From: Actinomycetota bacterium
GTDB lineage: Bacteria; Actinomycetota; Acidimicrobiia; Acidimicrobiales; Microtrichaceae
Direction of reading: 5' to 3'
DNA: 9,540 bases
Assembly (NCBI GenBank): GCA_005777415.1
Contig: SXMI01000150.1
Coordinates: 1 to 9,540, forward strand
The stretch's first letter is position 1. Each line of letters begins with the position of its first letter. The notes under the pieces were generated by a model. That model was not told where the DNA came from. It did not search any database and worked only from the letters and a program-made list of their open reading frames with translations. The position numbers were made by a program, and so were the translations under genes. Shown here piece by piece: positions 1 to 6,246 of this stretch.

Positions 1-63
1 CATGCATATGCATGACGCTCGCACCACAAAGCGTGGGGGTGGGTCAGTGGGTCAGGAGCGGGG
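1..63. other. Intergenic stretch downstream of xylB
   Basis: This short non-coding stretch lies 3' of the minus-strand xylB gene. It opens at the window edge with a perfect 14-base palindrome, CATGCATATGCATG (1-14), which is AT-rich compared with its surroundings. A weak 5-bp hairpin (ACGCT/AGCGT, 15-34) follows, then part of a tandem repeat that runs into the xylB stop codon. No open frame here looks like a real protein; the plus-strand frame across it is the complement of xylB. What lies to the left is unknown. Confidence 0.5.
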
Positions 64-72
64 TCAGGAGCG
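49..72. repeat. 12-base tandem repeat (two copies) across the xylB stop codon
   Basis: The unit GGGTCAGGAGCG occurs at 49-60 and again, identically, at 61-72. Read on the minus strand, each copy encodes Arg-Ser-stop. Because 12 bases is four codons, the xylB stop (TGA, 66-64) is followed in frame by a second TGA (54-52). The pattern looks like slippage duplication of the last codons of the gene. It has no evident functional consequence beyond a back-up stop. Confidence 0.75.
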
Positions 73-1515
73 GTCGCGGAGCGATGCGTAGGCGCCCCGG
101 ACCGTCGGTGCTGCTGCGGCGCCGTCACCGGGCTGCACCGCAGTCGACCGGGGTCGACCCCACTGCTCGGCGACCTCGTCGACCGTCGAACCCTCGAGCA
201 CCGCAGCGGCCTGGATCGCTGCTCCCCGGGCGACCGTCTCGTCGCCGGTCACGGCGAGCCACTCCCGGCCGGTGAGGTCGGCGAGCACCTGACGGTAGGC
301 GGGCGACCTGGCCCCGCCACCGACGAGCAGGTGGTCACCGGCCGGTGGTCGCTCGAGCTGGCGGAGGAGCGCGTCGTAGCCGTCGAGGAGTCCGCAGAGC
401 ACCCCCTCGACCGCAGCGCGGGCGACGCTCCGTGCGTCCACATCCGGTCGCAGGCCGGCGAGCACGCCGGTGGCGTTGGGTCGGTCAGGGGTGCGCTCGC
501 CCGACAGGTACGGGAGCAGGGTCAACCCGCCGGCCCCCGGAGGAGCGTCCAGCACGAGGTCGTCGAACTCGTCGAGCGCCACGCCGAGCAGGCGGGCGAC
601 GGCGTCGCTGACGCCGGTGGCGTTCAGGGTGCAGACGAGCGGCAGGAAGCGCCCGGTCGCGTCGGCGAACCCGGCGACGGCCCCGGTCGGGTCCGCCGTG
701 GGGTGGTCGCTGGTGGTGAACACCGTGCCACTCGTGCCCAGTGACACCGCCACGTCACCAGGACGCAGCCCCAGTCCGAGTGCCGCCGCCATGTTGTCGC
801 CGGTCCCCGGCCCGACGACGGCATCGGCCGGAATCCCCAGCGCGCCGGCCGCCCCGGGCGTGATGCGACCCGGCGACTCCGTCGGTCCGAGCACCTCGGG
901 CAGCCACGACTCGTCGACGGTGTCCGGCACGGCCAGATCCAGCAGGTCCATCCGGTAGCTGCCGGTCGCCGGGCACCACCAGCCGGTGCCCGAGGCGTCG
1001 CCCCGGTCGGTCGTGTGGCGACCGGTGAGTCGTCGGGTCACCTCGTCGTGGGGGAGCAGGACGTGCGCAGTGGCATCGAGCACGTCGGGTTCGCTGGCGG
1101 CGAGGTGCGCCAGCTTGGCGATCGTGAAGCTCGCCAGCGGGACGCTCCCGCAGGCGTCGGCCCAGACCTGTCGACCGAGCCGGGCCACCATGCGGTCCGC
1201 CTGTGCGGCACCGGAGGTGTCGTTCCAGAGCGGGGCCGGGCGGAGCACCCGGTCGTCGCGGTCCAGGCACACGAGCCCGTGCTGCTGGCCGGCCACGGCG
1301 ATCGCCGCGACCCGGGAGCGTGCCGAGCCGCACTGGTCCATGGCGGCGACCAGTGCGGACCACCAGTCGTCGGGGTGCTGTTCGGAGTGTGGCGGGTGTG
1401 TCGATGGGTGCGTCGCCCGGCCGGTGGCGACGAGCTCCCCCGTGCGGGCAGCGCGGAGCTCGACCTTCGTCGACTGGGTCGAGGAGTCGACGCCGGCGAC
1501 GAGCGGCTCGTTCAC
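64..1515 (-). CDS. xylB: Xylulokinase (FGGY carbohydrate kinase)
   Basis: This cytoplasmic enzyme phosphorylates D-xylulose with ATP to xylulose 5-phosphate, which enters the pentose phosphate pathway. The 483-residue length is normal for bacterial XylB. Visible family features are the N-terminal phosphate-binding segment GVDSSTQSTK (8-17), AGQQHG (75-80), PLWNDT (95-100), and GPGTGDN (235-241), whose Asp240 is the expected catalytic base. The ATP-side loop SLGTSGT (258-264), LSGERTPD (337-344) and the C-terminal adenosine-site glycines VGGGARSPAYRQV (398-410) are also present. The GTG start overlaps the xylA stop by four bases (GTGA). No clear Shine-Dalgarno sequence precedes it, so translation is probably coupled to xylA. 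The neighbouring xylose isomerase fixes the substrate as xylulose rather than another FGGY sugar. No truncation or missing key residue was seen. Confidence 0.95.
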   Translation of the reverse strand: MNEPLVAGVDSSTQSTKVELRAARTGELVATGRATHPSTHPPHSEQHPDDWWSALVAAMDQCGSARSRVAAIAVAGQQHGLVCLDRDDRVLRPAPLWNDTSGAAQADRMVARLGRQVWADACGSVPLASFTIAKLAHLAASEPDVLDATAHVLLPHDEVTRRLTGRHTTDRGDASGTGWWCPATGSYRMDLLDLAVPDTVDESWLPEVLGPTESPGRITPGAAGALGIPADAVVGPGTGDNMAAALGLGLRPGDVAVSLGTSGTVFTTSDHPTADPTGAVAGFADATGRFLPLVCTLNATGVSDAVARLLGVALDEFDDLVLDAPPGAGGLTLLPYLSGERTPDRPNATGVLAGLRPDVDARSVARAAVEGVLCGLLDGYDALLRQLERPPAGDHLLVGGGARSPAYRQVLADLTGREWLAVTGDETVARGAAIQAAAVLEGSTVDEVAEQWGRPRSTAVQPGDGAAAAPTVRGAYASLRDRS

Positions 1516-2678
1516 CGGACCCCGAGGAGGAGCTCGCCGACGAGTTGGTCCAGCCGCTCGTGGCCGTGTCCCCGCCCGCGGAGGGAGTCGAGATCGAACA
1601 CCTCATCACGGACGGCCGCCACCTGCGCCGGGTCCGTCCAGTCCACCTGCGGCAGGTGGAGCAGCTCCGCCCTGGCGGCGGCGAGCGCCTCGCCGATCTC
1701 GGGGTCCTCGTCGAACCGACGGGCCTTGTCGGCGAGGATCAGGTAGTTGCGCATGCAGCCCCGGGCGAACTCCCAGACGCCGTCGGCGTCCTCGGTCCGG
1801 TAGGCGTGGGCGTCGAAGTGCCGCATGCCGTCCCACCGGGACGACTCGAGCAGGCGGACCGTGTAGAAGGCGTCGCGGTGGCCCTCGGAGCCGAACCTGA
1901 AGTCCTGGTCGTACTTGCCGATCCGCTGGGCGTTCAGGTCGATGTGGAAGAGCTTCCCGGCCCACAGGGCTTGCGCCACGGCGTGGTGGAACGAGAGGCC
2001 CGACATGGTCTCGTGGGCGAACTCCGGGTTGAGGCCCACCATCTCGGGCCACTCGAGGGAGTCGATGAACGCGAGCGCGTGACCGACCGTGGGGAGGAAC
2101 AGGTCGCCCCTCGGTTCGTTCGGCTTGGGCTCCAGGGCGAACCGGAGGCCCAGCCCCTGCTCGCGGACGTGGGCGCAGCAGACGTTGACCGCCTCGGCGT
2201 AGCGGTCGAGCGCTGCGGCGACGTCCTTGGCGGCATCGCACTCGACGCCCTCGCGCCCGCCCCACATGACGTAGGTCGTGGCGCCCAGTTCGGCGCCCAG
2301 GTCGATGGCGCGCAGCGTCTTGTGCATCGCGTACCGGCGGACCTGCGGATCGTTGGCGGTGAACGCGCCGTCGGCGAACACCGGGTCGGAGAACAGGTTG
2401 GTGGTGGCCATCGGGACCCGCAGGCCGGTGGCGTCGAGCGCGGAGCGGAAGGCGGCGACGATCTGGTCCCGTTCGCCCGCCGAGGACCCGGGTGGCACCA
2501 GGTCGTCGTCGTGCAGGTTCACCCCGTAGGCGCCCAGTTCGGCGAGCCGGTGCACCGACTCGACGGGGTCGAGGGCCGGGCGGGTCTCGTGGCCGAACGG
2601 GTCCCGCCCCCGGTTGCCGACCGTCCACAGGCCGAAGGTGAATCGGTGCTCGGGTCGGGGAGCGAAGGGATCGGTCAC
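1512..2678 (-). CDS. xylA: Xylose isomerase
   Basis: This enzyme interconverts D-xylose and D-xylulose using two divalent metal ions. The 388-residue length matches the short (Streptomyces/Actinoplanes-type) class of xylose isomerases. Active-site residues line up in order: His56 and Asp59 in NLHDDDL, Trp139 in YVMWGGREG, Glu183 and Lys185 in LEPKPNEPRGD, Glu219 and His222 in NPEFAHE, Asp247 in HIDLNAQ, Asp257 and Asp259 in KYDQDF, and Asp289 in MRHFDAH. All expected metal ligands are therefore present. The GTG start at 2678 is supported by a strong AGGAGG Shine-Dalgarno four bases upstream. It is the first gene of a xylA-xylB operon and diverges from the acyl-CoA dehydrogenase genes. No xylose regulator or transporter lies within the window. 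Confidence 0.96.
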   Translation of the reverse strand: MTDPFAPRPEHRFTFGLWTVGNRGRDPFGHETRPALDPVESVHRLAELGAYGVNLHDDDLVPPGSSAGERDQIVAAFRSALDATGLRVPMATTNLFSDPVFADGAFTANDPQVRRYAMHKTLRAIDLGAELGATTYVMWGGREGVECDAAKDVAAALDRYAEAVNVCCAHVREQGLGLRFALEPKPNEPRGDLFLPTVGHALAFIDSLEWPEMVGLNPEFAHETMSGLSFHHAVAQALWAGKLFHIDLNAQRIGKYDQDFRFGSEGHRDAFYTVRLLESSRWDGMRHFDAHAYRTEDADGVWEFARGCMRNYLILADKARRFDEDPEIGEALAAARAELLHLPQVDWTDPAQVAAVRDEVFDLDSLRGRGHGHERLDQLVGELLLGVR

Positions 2679-2682
2679 GGGT

Positions 2683-2688
2683 CCTCCT
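2683..2688 (-). promoter_or_regulatory. Strong ribosome binding site of xylA
   Basis: On the minus strand a perfect AGGAGG is followed by ACCC and then the GTG start codon at 2678. This is the best Shine-Dalgarno match noticed in the window, and it fixes the xylA start. Confidence 0.85.
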
Positions 2689-2712
2689 GAGGTCGTCGTC
2701 GGATCGGCTGCA

Positions 2713-2733
2713 GGCCGACAGCTCCCGTCGGCC
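2713..2733. promoter_or_regulatory. Inverted repeat in the xylA leader region
   Basis: GGCCGAC (2713-2719) and GTCGGCC (2727-2733) form a perfect 7-bp inverted repeat with a 7-base loop. It lies 35-55 bases upstream of the xylA start. It could be an operator half-site pair or an RNA hairpin in the xylA leader. Such repeats also arise by chance in GC-rich DNA, so the function is inferred only. Confidence 0.35.
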
Positions 2734-2742
2734 GTCCCACCG

Positions 2743-2761
2743 CGGCGGGTCCGACCCGCCG
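2743..2761. promoter_or_regulatory. Perfect 8+3+8 inverted repeat between the divergent genes
   Basis: CGGCGGGT (2743-2750), spacer CCG, and ACCCGCCG (2754-2761) form a perfect 19-base inverted repeat in the middle of the xylA/acyl-CoA dehydrogenase intergenic region. On the minus strand a TACCCT hexamer (2774-2769), resembling a -10 box, lies immediately upstream. If that hexamer were a xylA promoter, the repeat would sit at the transcription start, a typical repressor position. No good -35 was found, so the promoter assignment is weak. No poly-U follows, so a terminator is unlikely. Confidence 0.4.
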
Positions 2762-2827
2762 GTGCCGCAGGGTAGGTCGCCGCCGTCGAGCCGCGTCGCC
2801 GATCGTCGCGACCCGATGCGCGGGTGG

Positions 2828-2846
2828 ATCTGACGGTTCGTCAGGT
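2828..2846. promoter_or_regulatory. Operator-like palindrome upstream of acyl-CoA dehydrogenase 1
   Basis: CTGACG (2830-2835), GTT, and CGTCAG (2839-2844) form a perfect 6+3+6 inverted repeat. It extends to 8 bp per arm with one mismatch (ATCTGACG/CGTCAGGT). It ends 20 bases before the preferred start codon at 2866. Its position, size and symmetry fit a binding site for a TetR-family repressor of the sort that often controls actinobacterial acyl-CoA dehydrogenase genes. No regulator gene is present here to pair it with. It would fall inside the coding region if translation began at 2824. Confidence 0.5.
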
Positions 2847-2850
2847 CGCG

Positions 2851-2863
2851 CGGCAGACTGCCG
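2851..2863. promoter_or_regulatory. Second palindrome directly before the acyl-CoA dehydrogenase 1 start
   Basis: CGGCAG-A-CTGCCG (2851-2863) is a perfect 13-base palindrome ending two bases before the GTG at 2866. Its centre (2857) is 20 bases, about two helical turns, from the centre of the neighbouring palindrome (2837). Its half-sites (CGGCAG) differ by one base from those of the neighbour (CGTCAG). It occupies the place where a Shine-Dalgarno sequence would be expected; none is visible. Confidence 0.4.
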
Positions 2864-2865
2864 TC

Positions 2866-4011
2866 GTGGATCTGACCTGGAGCGACAAGGAGTCGGCCTT
2901 CCGCGACGAGTGCCGGACGTGGCTCGAGGCCAACGTGCCCGACCCGGCCCTGCCGTCGGGTGACACCCGGGAGGGTTTCGCAGCCCACTTGGAGTGGGAG
3001 CACCGACTGCACGAGGCCCGGTGGGCTGTCGTGTCGTGGCCCGAGGCCTACGGGGGCCGCGACGCCTCGCTGTGGGAGTGGCTCATCTTCGAGGAGGAGT
3101 ACTACCGGGCCGGCGCCCCCCAGCGGGTGACCCAGAACGGCATCTTCCTGCTGGCCCCGTCGATCTTCGAGTTCGGGACTCCCGCCCAGCAGGACCACTA
3201 CCTGCCCCGGATGTCGGCGGCCGAGGACCTGTGGTGTCAGGGCTGGTCGGAACCCAACGCCGGATCGGACCTGGCCGCCGTGTCGTCCCGAGCGGTCCGT
3301 GATGACGACGCCGGCGGCTGGCGGCTGACCGGCCAGAAGACCTGGACGACCCGCGGCGCGTTCTGCACCCACGTCTTCGGCCTGTTCCGCACCGACGGCG
3401 AGGCTGAGCGTCACCGGGGGCTCACGTACTTCCTGGTGCCGCTCGACGCCGACGGCGTGACGGTTCGGGGGTTCGGGCGTCTCGACGGCGACGAGGGGTT
3501 CGCCGAGGTGTTCTGCGACGACGTGTTCGTCCCCGACAACCCGGCCGACTCCCTGGACCCGGCCGAAGCGGCGGCGACCATGCACCGGGGTGGGATCCTC
3601 GGCGAGGTCCACCAGGGGTGGGGTGTCGCCATGGCGACGACCACCTCGGAGCGGGGCCTGACCCTGCGGTCGCCCGGCCGGTTCCAGGCGACGGCGTCCC
3701 GGTTGCTCGACCTCGCTCGTTCCTGCGACGAGTCGGGGCGGCTCGGGGAGGCGCTCGCCGACCGGGTGGTTGACGCCTGGGTCGACGCCGAGGCGTACGC
3801 CCTCTACACGCTGGGCGACGTCACGGGGATCGTCGAGGGTCGCTCGCCGGGGGCGAAGTCCTCGTTCAACAAGATCTTCTGGTCCGAGCTCGACGTGCGG
3901 CTGCACGAGGCGGCGCTCGACCTCCTCGGCCCGGATGCCGAGCTCGACGGTCCGTGGATGAAGGGCTACGAGTTCGCCCTGTCGGGTCCCATCTACGCCG
4001 GGACCAACTAG
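2866..4011 (+). CDS. Acyl-CoA dehydrogenase, catalytic-type subunit, with premature in-frame TAG
   Basis: This is a FadE-type flavoprotein expected to oxidise an acyl-CoA to the 2,3-enoyl-CoA. From the GTG at 2866 the product begins VDLTWSDKESAFRDE, a typical family N-terminus; an upstream in-frame GTG at 2824 would add 14 atypical residues. The signature WSEPNAGSD (127-135), GQKTWTT (156-162), SERG (261-264) and NKIFWSELD (335-343) are visible. Glu262 lies where isovaleryl- and long-chain-type dehydrogenases carry their catalytic base; the alternative C-terminal position is Ala in IYAGTN. A stretch near 225-245 (NPADSLDPAEAAATMHRG) looks like an insertion before LGEVHQGW. The frame stops at TAG (4009-4011) after residue 381, inside the conserved C-terminus. 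Family-like codons continue to a TGA at 4060-4062, so the gene appears truncated by about 17 residues. The next gene is probably its heteromeric partner. The substrate is unknown. Confidence 0.85.
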   Translation: MDLTWSDKESAFRDECRTWLEANVPDPALPSGDTREGFAAHLEWEHRLHEARWAVVSWPEAYGGRDASLWEWLIFEEEYYRAGAPQRVTQNGIFLLAPSIFEFGTPAQQDHYLPRMSAAEDLWCQGWSEPNAGSDLAAVSSRAVRDDDAGGWRLTGQKTWTTRGAFCTHVFGLFRTDGEAERHRGLTYFLVPLDADGVTVRGFGRLDGDEGFAEVFCDDVFVPDNPADSLDPAEAAATMHRGGILGEVHQGWGVAMATTTSERGLTLRSPGRFQATASRLLDLARSCDESGRLGEALADRVVDAWVDAEAYALYTLGDVTGIVEGRSPGAKSSFNKIFWSELDVRLHEAALDLLGPDAELDGPWMKGYEFALSGPIYAGTN

Positions 4012-4062
4012 AGCCAGCGCAACATCGTCGCCGAGCGGGTGCTCGGCCTGCCGAGGAAGTGA
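4009..4062 (+). pseudogene. Orphaned C-terminal codons of acyl-CoA dehydrogenase 1
   Basis: Directly after the TAG (4009-4011), the same frame reads SQRNIVAERVLGLPRK and ends at TGA (4060-4062). Acyl-CoA dehydrogenases commonly end in GTNEIQRNI-AERVLGLPR, so these codons are the missing C-terminus. The TAG stands where Glu (GAG) is usual, one base away. The segment has no start codon or ribosome binding site of its own. The TGA lies four bases before the next GTG start, the spacing expected of the intact, coupled operon. Confidence 0.85.
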
Positions 4063-4066
4063 CGCC

Positions 4067-5113
4067 GTGCGCTTCGAACTGACCGACGACCAGGTGGACT
4101 TCCGTGACGCAGTGCGCGGACTGCTGGCCGACCGGTGCGGACCCGAGGCCGTCCGCGCGGCGTGGGACGGCGACGGCCGGGTCCGGCCGGCCTGGGACGC
4201 GCTCGCCGAGATGGGTGTGCTCGGTGCCCTGGTGCCCGAGGCCGCTGGCGGACTGGGGAGGGACGACGAGGACGTGATCCCGCTGCTCGTCGAGTGCGGG
4301 CGGGTGGCGCTGCCGGATCCGGTCGGCCCGTCGGCCTACGCCGCGGCCACGGCGCTCGGGAGTCTGCTGGAGGTGCCCGGTGCGGCGGAGGTGGCAGCAG
4401 CCTGGTCGGAGCGGGTCGCAGCCGGCGACGTCGTGCTCCCGGTCGTCGATCCGTCGGCACCGGTCGCCGGCGCGGGCACCGCGGCGGCGATCCTGTGGTG
4501 CGTCCCGTCGGCGGCAGGCCCGCAGGTGCTGCTGGCGGACGCGGACGCCGTCGAGCTGGAGTCTCTGGACTCCGTGGACGGTGCTCGCCGGCCGGCGCGC
4601 GTGAGCGTGCTGGGCGGGGAGGTGGTGGCCGAGGGAGATGCGGCGGCCGGGATCGCTGCGGCGACCGCCGACCGGCTGGCCCTCGGCGCAGCGGCGGAAC
4701 TGGTTGGACTCAGCGAGCGGATGCTCGAGCTGACCGTCGGCTACGTGGGCGAGCGGAAGCAGTTCGGCGTGCCGGTCGGCAGCTTCCAGGCGGTCAAGCA
4801 CCAGTTGGCCGATGCGGCGTTGGCGGTGGCCTTCGCGGGCCCGCTGGTCTCGATGGCGGCGCACTCGCTGGCGACCGGGGACGCGGACGCGTCGCGGCAC
4901 GTGTCGATGGCCAAGCTGCGGGCGTCGACCGCCGCCCGGCACGCTGCGGGGGCCGCACTCCAGTGTCACGGGGCGATCGGGTACACGGTCGAGTACGACC
5001 TGCACCTGTTCATGAAGCGGGCCTGGGCCCTGAGCTACGAGCACGGTGATCCGGACGCCCACCGCTCCCGTCTGCGGGCGTCGCTCGGACTGACGGGTAG
5101 TTCGACGAACTGA
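4067..5113 (+). CDS. Short acyl-CoA dehydrogenase family protein, probable non-catalytic partner subunit
   Basis: This 348-residue protein has the N-terminal helical domain of acyl-CoA dehydrogenases (FELTDDQVDFRDAVRGLL, 3-20; VPEAAGGLG, 56-64). It also has a well-kept C-terminal domain with the FAD-contacting YVGERKQFGVPVGSFQAVKH (226-245) and QCHGAIGYTVEYDLHLFMKRA (299-319). The middle beta-domain (about 120-190) is shortened and lacks the SEPNAGSD-type signature seen in its neighbour. Asp202 sits where the catalytic Glu of isovaleryl-type enzymes would fall. In mycobacterial FadE26/27- and FadE28/29-type enzymes, two unlike subunits form a heterotetramer with one catalytic partner; this gene pair fits that plan, which is inference from architecture. 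The GTG start lies four bases after the ancestral TGA of the upstream gene but 55 bases after its present TAG, so coupling may be disturbed. Confidence 0.85.
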   Translation: MRFELTDDQVDFRDAVRGLLADRCGPEAVRAAWDGDGRVRPAWDALAEMGVLGALVPEAAGGLGRDDEDVIPLLVECGRVALPDPVGPSAYAAATALGSLLEVPGAAEVAAAWSERVAAGDVVLPVVDPSAPVAGAGTAAAILWCVPSAAGPQVLLADADAVELESLDSVDGARRPARVSVLGGEVVAEGDAAAGIAAATADRLALGAAAELVGLSERMLELTVGYVGERKQFGVPVGSFQAVKHQLADAALAVAFAGPLVSMAAHSLATGDADASRHVSMAKLRASTAARHAAGAALQCHGAIGYTVEYDLHLFMKRAWALSYEHGDPDAHRSRLRASLGLTGSSTN

Positions 5114-5151
5114 ACGTCGCCCGGCGGCCCGGCGCCGGCGGTCAGGTCAGG
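5114..5151. terminator. GC-rich hairpin between convergent genes (possible weak terminator)
   Basis: CCGGCG (5121-5126) and CGCCGG (5133-5138) can pair with a six-base loop in the 38-base gap between the dehydrogenase gene and rmuC. Alternative pairings such as the palindrome CCGGCGCCGG (5129-5138) are possible. No U-tract follows on either strand. The position between convergent genes favours a bidirectional terminator, but the sequence evidence is weak. Confidence 0.3.
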
Positions 5152-5155
5152 TCAG
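5141..5155. repeat. GTCAG tandem triplet at the rmuC stop codon
   Basis: Three head-to-tail copies of GTCAG span the end of rmuC, whose TGA stop is at 5154-5152. It is probably a slippage-generated microrepeat; no function is evident. Confidence 0.6.
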
Positions 5156-6246
5156 GCGGACAGCGATCGTGGTTGTTGTTCCACCGGGTCGATCTGGGTG
5201 ATCTCTCGATTCGAACCGGCACCGAGTTCCTCGAACCGACGGGTCTGGGGGAGGACCGAGCGCTCGAGCGAGCCAACCGTCTTGTTGTAGGCGTCCACCG
5301 CCCGGCCGAGGGCCGTGCCGACACCGTCGAGGTGGCCGGCGAACGTGGCGAGGCGCTGGTGCAGCTCCCGGCCGAGCCTCGCGATGGTCTCGGCCTCATC
5401 GGCGAGCCGCTGTTCCCTCCAGCCGAGGGCCACGCCGCGCAGGTGGGCCAGCAGGGTGGACGGCGATGCCAGCACGATCCGTGCCGCCAGCGCCTGGTCG
5501 AGCAGGTCGGGCTGCGATCGGTAGGCCTCGGCGAGCAGGGCGTCGCTCGGCAGGAAGACGATCACGATGTCGACCGCACCGGGGACGACCTCGTCGTACT
5601 CGCGCGCGGCCAGCGCCCGGACGTGGAGGCCGACCGCCCGGGCGTGGTCGGCGAAGTGCTTCGTCCGCAGGTCCGGGTCGTCGGTCGAGGCGCCGGCGAG
5701 GTAGCTGTCGAGCGGGGTCTTGGCGTCGATGACGATGCAACGGCCCGACGGGAGGTGGACCAACGCGTCGGGCCGGGATCGACCGTCCTCACCGACGACC
5801 GTGACCTGGGTGTCGTAGCTGATGTGCTCGTCCATGCCGCTCATGCGCAGGACACGCTCGAGTTGCATCTCGCCCCAGAGTCCCCGCGCCTGGTTGTCCT
5901 GCATGGCCCCGGCGACCGCCCGGGCCTCGTCGGCGACCGCCCGGCTCGACGCCGCCAGGTCGTCGACCTTGGTCTGCAGGACCGCCGACTCGGCCCGGCG
6001 ACCCGCCTCGAGCTCGCCGATGCGCGTCGTGAACTCATCGAGGCGGGTGGCGATGGTCTGGGCCTGAGCCTGGAGGTAGCCGGCGACGGCATCGTCGGGC
6101 TGGGAGCCGCGTGACCGCCGCCGCTGTGCCGGCGGTCCGGCGAGCCGGATGCCGATGGCGACCGCAGCGGTCACCACCAGCGTCAGGGCGGCGGCGAGGG
6201 TGAGCAGGAGTACGGGGGAGATCGAGTCGGTGTCCACGATGGCCAT
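5152..6246 (-). CDS. rmuC: DNA recombination protein RmuC homologue
   Basis: RmuC-family proteins have a PD-(D/E)xK nuclease-like core and limit DNA inversions and rearrangements in E. coli; their exact activity is poorly defined. Starting at the ATG at 6246 gives 364 residues. An N-terminal membrane segment (about 11-34) is followed by a basic patch (QRRRSRG, 41-47) and an alpha-helical, probably coiled-coil region (about 56-118). The core contains RGLWGEMQLERVLRMSG (121-137) and RPDALVHLPSGRCIVIDAK (158-176), where Asp160, Asp174 and Lys176 look like the active-site set. VIVFLPSDALLAEA (228-241), SPSTLLAHLR (261-270) and a C-terminal helical tail follow. The frame is open upstream to 6390, but those 48 residues are unlike the family and overlap the divergent gene, so the later start is chosen. 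It is convergent with the dehydrogenases and divergent from the M90 peptidase. Confidence 0.92.
   Translation of the reverse strand: MAIVDTDSISPVLLLTLAAALTLVVTAAVAIGIRLAGPPAQRRRSRGSQPDDAVAGYLQAQAQTIATRLDEFTTRIGELEAGRRAESAVLQTKVDDLAASSRAVADEARAVAGAMQDNQARGLWGEMQLERVLRMSGMDEHISYDTQVTVVGEDGRSRPDALVHLPSGRCIVIDAKTPLDSYLAGASTDDPDLRTKHFADHARAVGLHVRALAAREYDEVVPGAVDIVIVFLPSDALLAEAYRSQPDLLDQALAARIVLASPSTLLAHLRGVALGWREQRLADEAETIARLGRELHQRLATFAGHLDGVGTALGRAVDAYNKTVGSLERSVLPQTRRFEELGAGSNREITQIDPVEQQPRSLSA

Noticed and set aside
1203..2690. Plus-strand frame of 495 codons opposite xylA and xylB
   Set aside because: It is the complement of conserved xylA/xylB codons and shows no family-like motif.
1606..3906. 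Very long minus-strand frame (766 codons) antisense to the first acyl-CoA dehydrogenase and overlapping xylA
   Set aside because: Its composition is Arg/Pro/Gly-rich low complexity with no recognisable domain. It is opposed by two well-supported genes and is a typical GC-rich shadow frame.
4009..4011. TAG recoded as pyrrolysine
   Set aside because: The position is normally Glu in a housekeeping-type dehydrogenase, and no methylamine-methyltransferase or Pyl context is present. A nonsense change or sequence error is simpler.
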